Numbered from the stretch's first letter, positions 40,929-49,993 are shown. The stretch is 54,292 nucleotides of DNA from Rhizobium skierniewicense (GCF_014196515.1 NZ_JACIDV010000018.1:1-54292); one strand, 5' to 3'. Translations and numbers: made by a program. The notes: a model not told the origin generated them from the sequence alone.

Positions 40929-41465
40929 CTACTCGCTCTTGTCATACCAGTTGAAGCATTTTGATAGAAGATGAAACGGCAGACCGACAACATATGTCAA
41001 AGCACTTAGGATCAAAGAGTAATTCAGGTGGCGTTTGATCTTTTTGGCCTCAAGGTAGTCGTTTTTATCGAGAGCTTCGTAAAATTCAGCGCGACTGTCT
41101 GCGACCATTTGGCCGTAAACGCGCTCAAATACTGACTTTGGTAAAACCGCTTGCAAGATTCCTATTGCGCGATGACCCGGCGGGCGCTCAATTTTATATT
41201 CTTTTTCGACGACAGTTCGGGACCCCTTGATGACTGACGCTAGCGTCTTTGCCACCTGCCGGTTCTGTGCTTCGCTGAGCCACATTATTCCGTACACTGT
41301 TTGCTTAACAAAGCTCTTTGGGCGGAAATGGTCAACAGAGTTGTGTCCCATAAAGTTTGAGTTGAACTGATGGGAGAAAAATTTAGGTTGCATGTCGGCA
41401 TCTAGAGAAAGCGCTTGGCGTTCACCAGAGCCACTATCGTCATTTGAACTCTTGTCGGAATTCAT
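40929..41465 (-). CDS. Hypothetical partner protein of the PadR regulator
   Basis: 178 residues. Acidic N-terminus rich in Ser/Asp, basic middle (ASVIKGSRTVVEKEYKIERP) and a C-terminal hydrophobic hairpin (NYSLILSALTYVVGLPFHLL). It overlaps the PadR-like gene by 4 bases, so the two are translated together. Pairs of PadR plus a small membrane-associated protein are common, with the regulator sensing or controlling its partner. Confidence 0.55.
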   Translation of the reverse strand: MNSDKSSNDDSGSGERQALSLDADMQPKFFSHQFNSNFMGHNSVDHFRPKSFVKQTVYGIMWLSEAQNRQVAKTLASVIKGSRTVVEKEYKIERPPGHRAIGILQAVLPKSVFERVYGQMVADSRAEFYEALDKNDYLEAKKIKRHLNYSLILSALTYVVGLPFHLLSKCFNWYDKSE

Positions 41466-41758
41466 ACTGCATATCCTTCGCTCAATGTCATAAACTCCTT
41501 CCGCAATTCAGAGGCGCGCTCAAACACACGCTGACCTTTTCCTGTGATCCAGTAGCGCCTTCTAGGAAGGCCTGGCATTGATGGCTCCTTTTCAGCTTCG
41601 GATTTCACCCAATCTTTCTCCTCCATGCGGCTCAGATACACATAGATTGTGCCGCGCTTCAGCCTCTCCGACTCCTTCACCATTTCCAGACCGTAGAGGC
41701 GGTTACCTGTCATCAGCAACCGCAAGATTTCCATCTCCAGTTCCGTAGCTCCAAACAT
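41462..41758 (-). CDS. PadR-family transcriptional regulator
   Basis: 98 residues. A winged helix with the PadR pattern: ELEMEILRLLMTGNRLYGLE, then KRGTIYVYLSRMEEKDWVKS and the wing GLPRRRYWITGKGQRVF. It represses as a dimer in response to small molecules. It precedes and overlaps the 40929 gene. The start at 41758 (MFGATELEM) fits the family; no strong ribosome site is seen. Confidence 0.75.
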   Translation of the reverse strand: MFGATELEMEILRLLMTGNRLYGLEMVKESERLKRGTIYVYLSRMEEKDWVKSEAEKEPSMPGLPRRRYWITGKGQRVFERASELRKEFMTLSEGYAV

Positions 41759-41956
41759 AATCAATCCAATCAAACGGGAATGTATGAGTCTTACATAAGA
41801 TAAGAGTTGAGTCTTACAAGGGGTAGGAATTAAAAATCGTTAAGGGTCACACGGTCGTCAACTTAACCAAACGATAACTACAGTGAACACGAGGTCACAG
41901 ACTTAACCTCCACTTTAGATTGTCCTCGTAGTTTTAAGACGAAGCTGGGGGCTAAA

Positions 41957-42550
41957 ATGAAAAATTATACGAAACGTCTGATAGCGGTTGCTGCAATCAC
42001 CTTGTTTTCTGCTAATGCCGCCTTTGGACAATGGAAGTTCGAAACTGTTGAAGATGACTTTGCTGACCATGAAACCCGGTACGGGTACATTGAGCAGGGG
42101 ACGTCGCAAATCGGCTTGAAATGTCAGTCTGGTCGCTACGAACTTGTGTACGTCACCTCGGATAGGACAGTTGACGCGTTTACTCTCGGAGCTATCGCTG
42201 CGGCCGGAGTGACAAAGCTCATGTTTCGAACGGATAAGGACCGTCCCGAAACGCTGACAGCGAGACTCGATCTTTTGGTAGATGGGCGTCTTCGAGCAAT
42301 TGGGGAACTCTCGCCTAAACAAGTAAAATCAATTGAGACAATGAAGCAGAATATAGCGGTGCAATTGAGTCTTGAAGATATTCCCTCAAACCAACTAAAA
42401 TTTACTGCTAAAGGTTCAACCGCAGTTGTAAAGCGCGTCTCCGCAGGGTGTGAACAAGTTCCTCCCGAGATGACAAAAGCCAAAACGACAAAGCTGTTAT
42501 TTACTATGATCTCAATCTTGCTTCCGCCTCTTCCTGTCAGCATGTATTGA
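41957..42550 (+). CDS. Secreted protein, unknown function
   Basis: 197 residues. Signal peptide (RLIAVAAITLFSANAAFG) with cleavage before QWKF. The mature domain is beta-rich (IGLKCQSGRYELVYVTSDRT), with two cysteines and a hydrophobic C-terminus (LLFTMISILLPPLPVSMY) that might anchor it. It is divergent from the PadR gene across about 200 bp. Not recognised. Confidence 0.55.
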   Translation: MKNYTKRLIAVAAITLFSANAAFGQWKFETVEDDFADHETRYGYIEQGTSQIGLKCQSGRYELVYVTSDRTVDAFTLGAIAAAGVTKLMFRTDKDRPETLTARLDLLVDGRLRAIGELSPKQVKSIETMKQNIAVQLSLEDIPSNQLKFTAKGSTAVVKRVSAGCEQVPPEMTKAKTTKLLFTMISILLPPLPVSMY

Positions 42551-42607
42551 TATGTCGCTGCCACTTTGATTTTTGATAGTAGTAAAGTGGCCTTCGCCGT
42601 CCCTACA

Positions 42608-42627
42608 GCGCAATTTGGATAAGCGCG
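42608..42627. repeat. 20-bp exact repeat, copy 2
   Basis: GCGCAATTTGGATAAGCGCG again, 58 bases after the end of the secreted-protein gene, with TTCGCCGTC before and CTCCGGCTTCGG after. Flank similarity to copy 1 (36122-36141) extends beyond the 20 identical bases, so this may be part of a longer diverged element. Confidence 0.65.
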
Positions 42628-42690
42628 CTCCGGCTTCGGTTATTCCAGAACATAGGGCAGTAGCGAAACCTCAAGGTGAAAGAACCTCCC

Positions 42691-43134
42691 TCAAGGAGTT
42701 TCCTCATTGGAATCGTCGAGCGATCGAAGGTTCCGAACCACTTTCTTGATCTCTCGATCTGTAAGCGTGGATCGCGTTGAAAGGCGTCGTCGCCGCTCCG
42801 GGGTGCCTCGGCCTCGCAGGCTGGAGGCAACTGCGAAGCCGGCGGCTTTTGAAGGTTTATCACCATGGGCAGCCCTGATCTGCAACAGGCTGTGGGCGAC
42901 CATACGGAATTCCGCAACATCTACCTCGGCAATCTTTAACAAGCGGCGCGGTATCATTTCGGCAGGTAACAACAGGATCAAATGCGGGGGAACAGGATAG
43001 CGGTGATCTTTCCCTAGCTCCTCGAGAACGTGCGCCACGTCCTTCAGCAACCGTTCCCCAACACCAAGCATTTTGAGAAAGTAAATATGCTCTTCCAGAC
43101 GGCTGTAAGGAAGATCTTCGAATTCAATCGCCAT
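42691..43134 (-). CDS. Hypothetical protein coupled to an Xre regulator
   Basis: 147 residues from the ATG at 43134. Helical N-terminal half (YSRLEEHIYFLKMLGVGERL), a proline stretch (YPVPPHLILLLPAEMIPRRL) and a basic C-terminus (RGRGTPERRRRLSTRS). Its start lies inside the 3' end of the Xre gene, so they form an operon. No family recognised. Confidence 0.5.
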   Translation of the reverse strand: MAIEFEDLPYSRLEEHIYFLKMLGVGERLLKDVAHVLEELGKDHRYPVPPHLILLLPAEMIPRRLLKIAEVDVAEFRMVAHSLLQIRAAHGDKPSKAAGFAVASSLRGRGTPERRRRLSTRSTLTDREIKKVVRNLRSLDDSNEETP

Positions 43135-43558
43135 TCCTTTCCTCCCTGGCAAGGCTGTCAGCAAGCGCCGCCACCTGTCTTTTACCTTCCGGATCGCGAA
43201 TCCTAACGAACGCGGCGTTTAATTCTCTGCCAGCCTTCGAGCGGACGAACCGCAACAGATCATCGTCTGCCTTTTGCTGAACGCTGAAGGGGAGGCCACT
43301 GCGTTCTGGGTCAGGTTCATAGAAATATTCCATTGGCACCCTGAACAGTCGGGAAAGTGTGACGATTTGATCCCCACGTAGACGGTTCGTACCGCTTTCG
43401 TATTTTTGAACCTGTTGCCTTGCCACCGACAGTGCATTTCCTAGCTCGGCTTGGCTCAAACCATGAATGATGCGTTGAAATCTGACCTTCCTGCCCACGT
43501 CGATATCCGTTTGACCGGGGGCTTTTGAAAGATTTGCATTTGTTATAGCAGCTGGCAT
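43124..43558 (-). CDS. Xre-family repressor
   Basis: 144 residues. Residues about 25-80 form an Xre helix-turn-helix (KVRFQRIIHGLSQAELGNAL, ARQQVQKYESGTNRLRGDQI). The C-terminal half (about 95-140) is shared in style with the divergent Xre protein at 43723 (AGRELNAAFVRIRDPEGKRQVAAL against EGRLLNQAFDRIDDLAVRKKIAAM), so the two are paralogues. Confidence 0.78.
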   Translation of the reverse strand: MPAAITNANLSKAPGQTDIDVGRKVRFQRIIHGLSQAELGNALSVARQQVQKYESGTNRLRGDQIVTLSRLFRVPMEYFYEPDPERSGLPFSVQQKADDDLLRFVRSKAGRELNAAFVRIRDPEGKRQVAALADSLAREERNGD

Positions 43559-43722
43559 CAATGCACTTTCAAAAGTAGAAGCTTACCGAACTGGCAAAGC
43601 ATCAACATAATATACCCCATAATTTTCGGGGGGTTTTTGTCGGGCGCTATTACTTCTACACATGTCACCTTATGATTGAACATATAGGCAGATAAAGAGC
43701 CTATCTAGAACCTGAAGCCACA

Positions 43723-44139
43723 ATGAAGAACAACGAAAAACGACTACCCCAAGCAGCTGATATTGAAGTCGGTCGGCGCATTCGCGTCCGGCGCAAGGCA
43801 CTTGGGATGAGTCAAACATCGTTGGGGGAGACTGTTGGCGTAACCTTCCAGCAAATTCAGAAATACGAAAATGCCAAGAACCGCGTTGGTGCTGGTCGGC
43901 TGTCGAAAATAGCTGCGGCTCTTGATGTTCCAGTATCGTACTTCTTCGACCAGGAAAACGATCCTGCAGAAATCAACGAAACAAATGTCGCTCCACACAC
44001 GGTTGCCACGTTCGTAACGAGCGCTGAGGGTCGTTTACTTAATCAAGCGTTCGACAGAATAGATGACCTCGCGGTGCGCAAAAAGATTGCAGCGATGGTC
44101 GTGGCAATAGCGGACGGCGAACCCAATCCATCCGAGTAG
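43723..44139 (+). CDS. Xre-family repressor (paralogue, divergent)
   Basis: 138 residues. Helix-turn-helix at about 15-70 (RRIRVRRKALGMSQTSLGET, TFQQIQKYENAKNRVGAGRL) and the same C-terminal helix pair as the 43124 protein. It faces the other Xre gene across 164 bp, an arrangement typical of mutual or autoregulation. It lies upstream of umuDC but the LexA box in between suggests separate control of the latter. Confidence 0.78.
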   Translation: MKNNEKRLPQAADIEVGRRIRVRRKALGMSQTSLGETVGVTFQQIQKYENAKNRVGAGRLSKIAAALDVPVSYFFDQENDPAEINETNVAPHTVATFVTSAEGRLLNQAFDRIDDLAVRKKIAAMVVAIADGEPNPSE

Positions 44140-44190
44140 TCCAAAACATAAGTCGCGTAATCGTCCATCTTGATTTTACCCGCCTCCTGT

Positions 44191-44205
44191 GTTCACTATT
44201 TGTTC
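44191..44205 (+). promoter_or_regulatory. LexA (SOS) box upstream of umuDC
   Basis: GTTCACTATTTGTTC is an exact match to the alphaproteobacterial LexA operator GTTC-N7-GTTC. A third GTTC follows at 44214. It lies 35 bases before the umuD start, so umuDC should be induced by DNA damage. Confidence 0.85.
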
Positions 44206-44239
44206 CTTTCGAAGTTCACTCTTGAAAGGTCCATCTGGA

Positions 44240-44671
44240 ATGCTCGTCGGCCTGAAATTTGAGGCGGAAATACACGTCCCGCTTATGCTCCATGGGCTAT
44301 GCGCCGGATTCCCGTCTCCAGCTGATGATTATATCGATGAGTCAATCGATCTCACACGGCTGCTAATCCGCAACCCTCCTGCTACATATCTGTGGAAGGT
44401 TGACGGAAACTCGATGCGTGATGCGGGAATTTTCAATGGCGACCTGATCGTTGTGGATCGCAGCGTAACCCCGGTTGACGGTGATATTGTCGTTGCCACC
44501 ATTCACGGCGAACGATCATTGAAAAGGCTCCGCCTGATCGGCGGACGGCCGAAGCTGACTTTTGAAAATTCGGACATGCCGATGTTCGATTTGCCTGAAA
44601 TTGCCGAAGTCGAGATTTGGGGCGTTGCAATGTGTAACGTTCACTGGCTCCGGCCCAGGAAAAAGCCATGA
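44240..44671 (+). CDS. umuD: UmuD-type LexA-like peptidase subunit of DNA polymerase V
   Basis: 143 residues. Self-cleavage site at Ala22-Gly23 (CAGFPSP), catalytic Ser58 in [10 protein letters not shown] and Lys95 in ERSLKRLRL. RecA filaments trigger cleavage, and the shortened form activates UmuC for translesion synthesis. It overlaps umuC by 4 bases, and the LexA box is directly upstream. The start at 44240 matches family length. Confidence 0.9.
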   Translation: MLVGLKFEAEIHVPLMLHGLCAGFPSPADDYIDESIDLTRLLIRNPPATYLWKVDGNSMRDAGIFNGDLIVVDRSVTPVDGDIVVATIHGERSLKRLRLIGGRPKLTFENSDMPMFDLPEIAEVEIWGVAMCNVHWLRPRKKP

Positions 44672-45939
44672 CATCTTTCGCGCTGATCGACGGGAACTCG
44701 TTTTATTGCTCTTGTGAACGGGTGTTTGATCCGAGCATTGCCAAGCGCCCTGTCATTGTTCTTTCGAACAATGATGGCTGCGCTGTCGCAAGGACGGCGG
44801 AAGCAAAGGTGCTTGGAATCGGCATGGGTGAACCGTACTTCAAAATCCGCGATCTCTGTCGAGATAACGATGTTGCTGTTTTTTCAAGCAATTATACCCT
44901 CTATGGCGACATGAGCGCTAGGCTGAACGCCATCTACCGCCAATGGTCGCCCGATGTAGAGATTTACTCCATCGATGAAAGTTTCCTCAATATGACCGAT
45001 ATCAGGCCGGAAGATCGCGAAGCTTTCGGCCGCGATCTTCGCTCTACGGTCCAGCAATGGACAGGCATACCAACCTGCGTCGGTATCGGCCCAACCAAAA
45101 CGCTTGCGAAATTCGCGAACCATGTTGCCAAGAAGAACGCGGAGTTGGGCGGCGTTTGTGATTTGACGCAACCAGCCGCGCGGCGAAGCTGGCTGGATCG
45201 TATCGAGGTAGGAGAGGTTTGGGGTGTCGGCGCTGCCTCTGAACGCAAGCTGTTTGGGCTTGGAATAGAAACTGCTGGCGACCTAGCCCGCATTGATGCG
45301 CGGCTTGCGCGAAATCTCCTGAGCGTCGTGGGGGAACGAACTGTATTAGAGCTACAAGGCGTTTCATGCCTTCCTCTCGAAGACGTGCCGCCGCAGCGCA
45401 AGGGTTGCGCTGTTACACGCTCTTTCGGAACCCCTGTAGCGGATCTCGCCGTGATGCTCGAGGCTGTCGCCGCGTATGCAATGAGGGCAGGGGAAAAGCT
45501 TCGTCGCCATGGGCTAGAAGCTACCCATCTCGCCGTTTTCATGCACACATCACGCTTTAATCATAGGGATAGGCCGCACTCGGCACAGACAACAGTGCAT
45601 TTCCCTGAAGCGACGAACGATACGTTCGACCTGATCAGCGCAGCCCAGCGGGGTGGGCGTAAAATCTTCAAGGACGGTCATCGTTACGCAAAGGCGGGCA
45701 TCATCATGAACGATCTGGTAGCGGCGCGATCTCAACTGCGGCCTCTTTTTGAGGCCCGCGACCGCGACCGATCGGAACGGCTTATGACGGCGCTTGACGC
45801 TGTCAACGCAAAGTTTGGGCGTGGCACCCTTTTGCCGGCTTCAGTCGGAATAAAGCGCGACTGGCAAACGAAATTTGACCGCAGATCGCCACGTTATACG
45901 ACGAACATAAAGGAGTTGCCGATAGCAAGTGCGAGATAG
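44668..45939 (+). CDS. umuC: UmuC translesion DNA polymerase subunit
   Basis: 423 residues, full length. Y-family motifs: [19 protein letters not shown] with the first metal ligand, [10 protein letters not shown] with the catalytic Asp-Glu pair, the helix-hairpin-helix region ([20 protein letters not shown]) and the C-terminal TLLPASVG and [17 protein letters not shown] segment. With UmuD' it copies damaged DNA. Plasmid-borne umuDC raises survival and mutation under damage. Confidence 0.93.
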   Translation: MTSFALIDGNSFYCSCERVFDPSIAKRPVIVLSNNDGCAVARTAEAKVLGIGMGEPYFKIRDLCRDNDVAVFSSNYTLYGDMSARLNAIYRQWSPDVEIYSIDESFLNMTDIRPEDREAFGRDLRSTVQQWTGIPTCVGIGPTKTLAKFANHVAKKNAELGGVCDLTQPAARRSWLDRIEVGEVWGVGAASERKLFGLGIETAGDLARIDARLARNLLSVVGERTVLELQGVSCLPLEDVPPQRKGCAVTRSFGTPVADLAVMLEAVAAYAMRAGEKLRRHGLEATHLAVFMHTSRFNHRDRPHSAQTTVHFPEATNDTFDLISAAQRGGRKIFKDGHRYAKAGIIMNDLVAARSQLRPLFEARDRDRSERLMTALDAVNAKFGRGTLLPASVGIKRDWQTKFDRRSPRYTTNIKELPIASAR

Positions 45940-45944
45940 CCTGC

Positions 45945-46628
45945 TCAAAGCGTGTTGATCACCGGCTTTTTCGTGTCTGAGCCATCGTATCGGGACGAGT
46001 TGACCTCTCGACCAACCCGGAAAAATTCGAGCTGATCATTGATCTGACCGGCACTAAGCACGTCTTTGGCACTCTGTCCCTCAATGGTGGTATCGAGCCA
46101 ATCACCGTAGGAATCGCGGTGCAGAATGAATGGCATTCGTCCATGAATATGAGAAATATGCTCAACCGCCGGTCCAGTGATTATCGTGCAGCTGGTCACA
46201 TCGAGCTTGTCGTTATGGGACCACAATCCGGCAAATGAAAACGATTGCGCGTCAGGAAGTTGGAGAAGCCATGGGTCTTTCTTGCGGTCCCCTTCATTTG
46301 TGGTCCATTCGAAATATCCATCCGCAGGGATGAGACAACGTTTCGTTTTGAACGGCTCACGATACGCACCGGAGCTCTCGACGGTTTCGATACGGGCGTT
46401 GAACATCGCTGCTTTTGGAAGCTCCTTTGCGAAGAACGGCACAAGCCACCATCTGCCTTGCTGAAGGGCCATTTCATGCCCTTCAGGCTTTGTCGCAAAG
46501 AACACGTCCTGCGTTGGTGCGATATTGTATCTCGGCCGCATATTCGAGCTAGGCGGAGCGATATCATGAATGCTGTAGAGCTGATGCAGTTCTGCCCAGG
46601 TCATGAGATTTGTGAAACGTCCGCACAT
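45945..46628 (-). CDS. SRAP (YedK/HMCES-type) abasic-site protein
   Basis: 227 residues from MCGRF, so the catalytic Cys2 becomes the N-terminus after Met removal. Family motifs: NIAPTQDV, CLIPADGYFEW with the conserved Glu and HIHGRMPFIL with the His. SRAP proteins form a covalent link to abasic sites in single-stranded DNA and protect it. The gene is convergent with umuC, separated by 5 bp. It fits a damage-tolerance group with umuDC. Confidence 0.9.
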   Translation of the reverse strand: MCGRFTNLMTWAELHQLYSIHDIAPPSSNMRPRYNIAPTQDVFFATKPEGHEMALQQGRWWLVPFFAKELPKAAMFNARIETVESSGAYREPFKTKRCLIPADGYFEWTTNEGDRKKDPWLLQLPDAQSFSFAGLWSHNDKLDVTSCTIITGPAVEHISHIHGRMPFILHRDSYGDWLDTTIEGQSAKDVLSAGQINDQLEFFRVGREVNSSRYDGSDTKKPVINTL

Positions 46629-46788
46629 TCTACCCACCTCTTGCGATCATGCCTTAACGAAAGCAGCTTTTGGCGACTTCAACGTAGATGATAGCAAATT
46701 TCCCGGTACTGTTAAAAATGAGAAACTAACTTAAAGACTTGGTTCAACTTTGCCCCTGATACACCCTTCAAGGATAGAGGGACAACGG

Positions 46789-47265
46789 ATGACATTTGTA
46801 GACTTCTTTTGGAGCTTTCTGGCATCGCTCGCAGCTGCCTTTGCGATTTATGTTTATGGCCGTTTGAAAGCTGAAATACCTTGGCAGGTGTTTAAATTCT
46901 GGAGCAAAGAACGAACTCTTGAAGAGCGAGTTGAAGAAGCCCGTAGGCACCTGGGACGCGATCACTTTACGGAATACCGGTCAAAGTTCCTGAGTGCGTC
47001 GTTTCTTGTGGTTACGACAACAAGCGCGTTGGTGTTTTATCATCTCGCCCTCGCAAGGCTCGCATCTTGGTTCCAGCAGCCATTTTGGGCTGAGATATAT
47101 GTGATGACAGCCCTCGTGTTCGGATCGGTCGGCTCTCTGATAACTCTAAGCCTACTGGGCAGGATTGCGACCATAAATGGAACTATCGCCGACTGTCGAG
47201 AACGCCAACAGAAAGCGCGTGCAGGCAAGGTCGAACAATCCGCGCCATCTGCCAGGACAGCGTGA
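46789..47265 (+). CDS. Membrane protein with two or three spans, unknown function
   Basis: 158 residues. Membrane segments near 8-22 (FWSFLASLAAAFAIYVY), 67-85 and 95-120 (IYVMTALVFGSVGSLITLSL), with a charged loop (EERVEEARRHLGRDHFTEYR). GAGGGA lies upstream of the ATG at 46789. No family recognised. It is followed by the 47294 gene with little spacer. Confidence 0.55.
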   Translation: MTFVDFFWSFLASLAAAFAIYVYGRLKAEIPWQVFKFWSKERTLEERVEEARRHLGRDHFTEYRSKFLSASFLVVTTTSALVFYHLALARLASWFQQPFWAEIYVMTALVFGSVGSLITLSLLGRIATINGTIADCRERQQKARAGKVEQSAPSARTA

Positions 47266-47293
47266 TCAGGATTTGGCACGATCAACAACGGGA

Positions 47294-47716
47294 ATGAACT
47301 GCATTTCCCCTGAAATCAACGAGCTTTATGAAACAATCGCCAAAGCTATTCTCGATGCTATCCCGGATCAGGGTTGGACAGAGGCAAGCTATCACTATCT
47401 TCGCATCACACAATTTGCCGAGGAAACCGGATCGTTTCAGCTAGATGACGGTAGTGTCGGGTCTTTTGTGGTCGAAGATGAAGGATCTGATGCACTGAGC
47501 GGACTTCGTAGAGCCATGGCTTCTCAGCACGATAATCGTCACGCATGGTACTCAGTGACAGTGAGGCTCCAGCCAGACGGTGGCTTCAAGTTCGATTTCG
47601 TCTATGACGCGCTTCCCCCATTCGAGATAATACCTTCGCCCGCAAAGTGGGCAGACGAGTTTCGAACCTACCCGCGTCCAGAACTTGAACCCTTGGCACC
47701 GAGAATGCCGGACTGA
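47294..47716 (+). CDS. YezG/DUF600-like immunity-type protein
   Basis: 140 residues. LYETIAKAILDAIPDQGWTE, then LRITQFAEETGSFQLDDG and HAWYSVTVRLQPDGGFKFDF, and an FEIIPSPAKWADEFRTYPR tail, follow the layout of the DUF600 family, many of whose members neutralise polymorphic toxins. No cognate toxin is seen nearby. The start is uncertain because the ribosome site is weak. Confidence 0.5.
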   Translation: MNCISPEINELYETIAKAILDAIPDQGWTEASYHYLRITQFAEETGSFQLDDGSVGSFVVEDEGSDALSGLRRAMASQHDNRHAWYSVTVRLQPDGGFKFDFVYDALPPFEIIPSPAKWADEFRTYPRPELEPLAPRMPD

Positions 47717-47780
47717 CGCAGCTGGAAGTTGGGACATGCGCCTGAAACTTTTATAAAGGTTTCGGGCGCAGGCTGTCGTT

Positions 47781-48841
47781 ATGACGAAAGCGCCTCGACC
47801 ACGATCAAAGCCGCTGCTTCGCGATGATGGCAAACCCATCCAGTCGCGCCCCATCCGCAAGCGTAACAAGGCGCAAGCGGCATTGCCGTTTGAGCCGATG
47901 CCTGAGCGCGTCGAACCATGCCTTGCGCTCCTGAAGCAGAAGCCTCCGTCTGGCTCAAATTGGGGTTGGGAGGTGAAATGGGACGGTTATCGACTTGCCA
48001 TCCATTCTGACAGCTCCGGCGTCCGCGTGTTGACGCGCGGCGGCTATGATTGGGCTGATCGATTTCCAGAAGTTGTGAAAGCGGCACGCAACCTCGGCCC
48101 GGCTTCGTTTATCATCGATGGTGAAGGCGTCGTTCTGGATGAACAGGGCCGGTCTGACTTCGACGCCCTGCAGAACAGTTTGGGAGCGGTCGGACGCCGT
48201 AGCGGCAAGCTGGTTTCCAGCAATGCAGTCCTTATGGCCTTCGACCTGCTTTATCTCGACGGTCGCGACGTTCGCGGCGAGCCATACAGATTCCGGCGAC
48301 ACATGCTCGAGGAAATGCTGAAGGAAGACGCAGGCGCAATCCGAGTTTCAGAGGAGATCGCGGTAGATGATCCGCTAGTCCTACTCAAGTCCGCCTGTGA
48401 ACTGGATTTGGAGGGCATCGTCGGCAAGGATCGCAATAGCGCCTACCGGAGTGGCCGCACTGGCGATTGGGTCAAGCTCAAATGCGTGCAGAGCGAAGCT
48501 TTCGTGATCGTCGGCTATGAACCGTCCATATCCGCAAGCGGCGGTTTCTCGTCCCTGCTGCTGGCGGCCTACGAGGGCGATGAGCTGCGATATGTCGGAA
48601 GCGTCGGTACAGGTTTCAAAGAACGGGCAGCCATTGGCTTGCGCGCCATGATGGACAAATTGAAATGGCGGAACCAAAATCGCCTGTCCCGTACGGCGGC
48701 AAGCGAGAGGTTGTATGGGTCCAACCCACGTTGATTGCCGAAATCGAGTTTCGGCAGATTACCCCGGATCGCAAACTGCGACATGCGGCGTACAAGGGTC
48801 TGCGTGACCGGCAGGATAACGCAGACGTTTTTCGATTGTAG
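47781..48841 (+). pseudogene. LigD-type ATP-dependent DNA ligase with a frameshift
   Basis: An open frame of 317 residues holds the nucleotidyltransferase domain with WEVKWDGYR (Lys66, the adenylation site), FIIDGEGVV and the LEGIVGKDRNSAYRSGR motif. After KWRN (about 48675) the sequence changes frame. The correct C-terminus (REVVWVQPTLIAEIEFRQIT, then LRHAAYKGLRDRQDNADVF) continues in the +1 frame to a TAG at 48839. A one-base loss near the AACCAAAA run explains it. The open frame also carries 20 out-of-frame residues. The protein loses part of its OB domain and may be poorly active. This could also be a sequencing error. Confidence 0.8.
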
Positions 48842-48854
48842 AGCCAGGTCGCAC

Positions 48855-49382
48855 TTACTGCTTATGTTCCTTCCGATAGACCCACGGCTCATCGAACGAG
48901 TAGGCCCATATTCCTTTGCCTTGCCTCTTGGCGCTGTCCTCGATGCGCTGATATTCAGGCCAGACAGCCCGTGATCGATATCGATAGGCGATAGCCAAGC
49001 CTTGCCGGATCAGCTCGGCTGAGAAATCCGGCACTTGGGCCGTTCCACAAACCGCGAGTGCGCGGCTGTAGCGGTCATAGTCGCGGATTTCACAACGGAT
49101 CGTTCGGCCAGCAGTCCAGCGCTGCAAAGCGCTGACTGCTGGATCACCGCACCTCATGACCGCTCCGTTTCGGGCTTTCGCCGTCTGCTCTGCTTCGCAG
49201 GCATCGACGCCGAAAAGGCGGATCGACTGCCTTGACCCTTTCACACGCAGAGTGTCACCGTCGATGACTTCTACTTGAAAATCCTGTGGAGGTAGACTTG
49301 ATCTCGCGTGAGCTATTCCGGACACGGCAACTGCTGGCAGCGCTATAATGAAGGCAGTAATTTTTGAATATTGAAGGCTCAT
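48855..49382 (-). CDS. Secreted thermonuclease (SNase family), active-site intact
   Basis: 175 residues. Signal peptide (IIALPAVAVSGIAHA), then the SNase fold: VEVIDGDTLRV, IRLFGVDACEAEQ with the Arg35, Asp40 and Glu43 equivalents, and DRYSRALAVCG with the Arg87 equivalent. It should hydrolyse DNA and RNA in the periplasm or outside. It contrasts with the 4259 homologue, which lacks these residues. It is convergent with the ligase pseudogene. Confidence 0.85.
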   Translation of the reverse strand: MSLQYSKITAFIIALPAVAVSGIAHARSSLPPQDFQVEVIDGDTLRVKGSRQSIRLFGVDACEAEQTAKARNGAVMRCGDPAVSALQRWTAGRTIRCEIRDYDRYSRALAVCGTAQVPDFSAELIRQGLAIAYRYRSRAVWPEYQRIEDSAKRQGKGIWAYSFDEPWVYRKEHKQ

Positions 49383-49384
49383 GA

Positions 49385-49531
49385 ATGCTCGGCTGTTTTG
49401 TTGAATCGATTTTAGGAAGTCTGTTCGGTCCCGCGAATAAACCGAAGAATGAAACGGAGCGGAAAATTCAAAGGGTTATGACCTTGCTCATCATATTGTT
49501 CGGGATCGGCCTGTTTGTTTTCACAAGCTAA
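49385..49531 (+). CDS. Small membrane protein
   Basis: 48 residues. Hydrophobic N-terminus (MLGCFVESILGSLFG), a charged loop (KPKNETERKIQRV) and one membrane segment (TLLIILFGIGLFVF). Divergent from the nuclease gene, 2 bases away. The ribosome site is weak, but codon and hydropathy pattern are convincing. Function unknown. Confidence 0.5.
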   Translation: MLGCFVESILGSLFGPANKPKNETERKIQRVMTLLIILFGIGLFVFTS

Positions 49532-49549
49532 CTCGCGCCAGTATCGCGC

Positions 49550-49993
49550 TCAATGATGTTGCCATCCGATATCCGTATGCACGAAATCCTCGCCTTTGTA
49601 GGCGATCTTGGTCCGGTACGCTTTTGCGCAGGCATAGGCGAAGCAGTCACCCATGTTGAGCTTTGCCGGATGGTTCATGATCTTGCCGAACTGTAGCGCA
49701 GCATCGAGCGCTTTATTGCCAACGTCTGCGGAAATCAACGCGTCCTTGCAATCCAGATCGGCCGCAAATTGATCGACCATGCGGCGGGCGGATTCCATCA
49801 TTTCCGGCGTGGCTGGCTTGTCCTTGCCGGTGGCCTCGGCCAGTCGGCGGGTCAACGAAAGCGTTGCCTCTACCCGCACGACTGGCGAGACATAGAACGG
49901 TCCTCCGTCGTGGTCCAAGCGGTCAATCAGAAAGGCCGCGTCATCTTCTTCCGAAAGAATGGCGACGATCACAGAGGCATCAATAAGAAGCAT
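49550..49993 (-). CDS. vapC: VapC PIN-domain toxin
   Basis: 147 residues. PIN ribonuclease layout: MLLIDASVIVAIL with the first catalytic Asp5, RVEATLSLTRR with the Glu, and NMGDCFAYACAKAYRTKIAYKGEDF with the later acidic residues. It cleaves tRNA or rRNA when unbound. The start overlaps the vapB stop (TAATG). Confidence 0.88.
   Translation of the reverse strand: MLLIDASVIVAILSEEDDAAFLIDRLDHDGGPFYVSPVVRVEATLSLTRRLAEATGKDKPATPEMMESARRMVDQFAADLDCKDALISADVGNKALDAALQFGKIMNHPAKLNMGDCFAYACAKAYRTKIAYKGEDFVHTDIGWQHH

Noticed and set aside
48735..48974. Separate small gene after the ligase
   Set aside because: Its first part corresponds to the ligase tail region and the rest is antisense to the nuclease gene; the frameshift explanation accounts for it.
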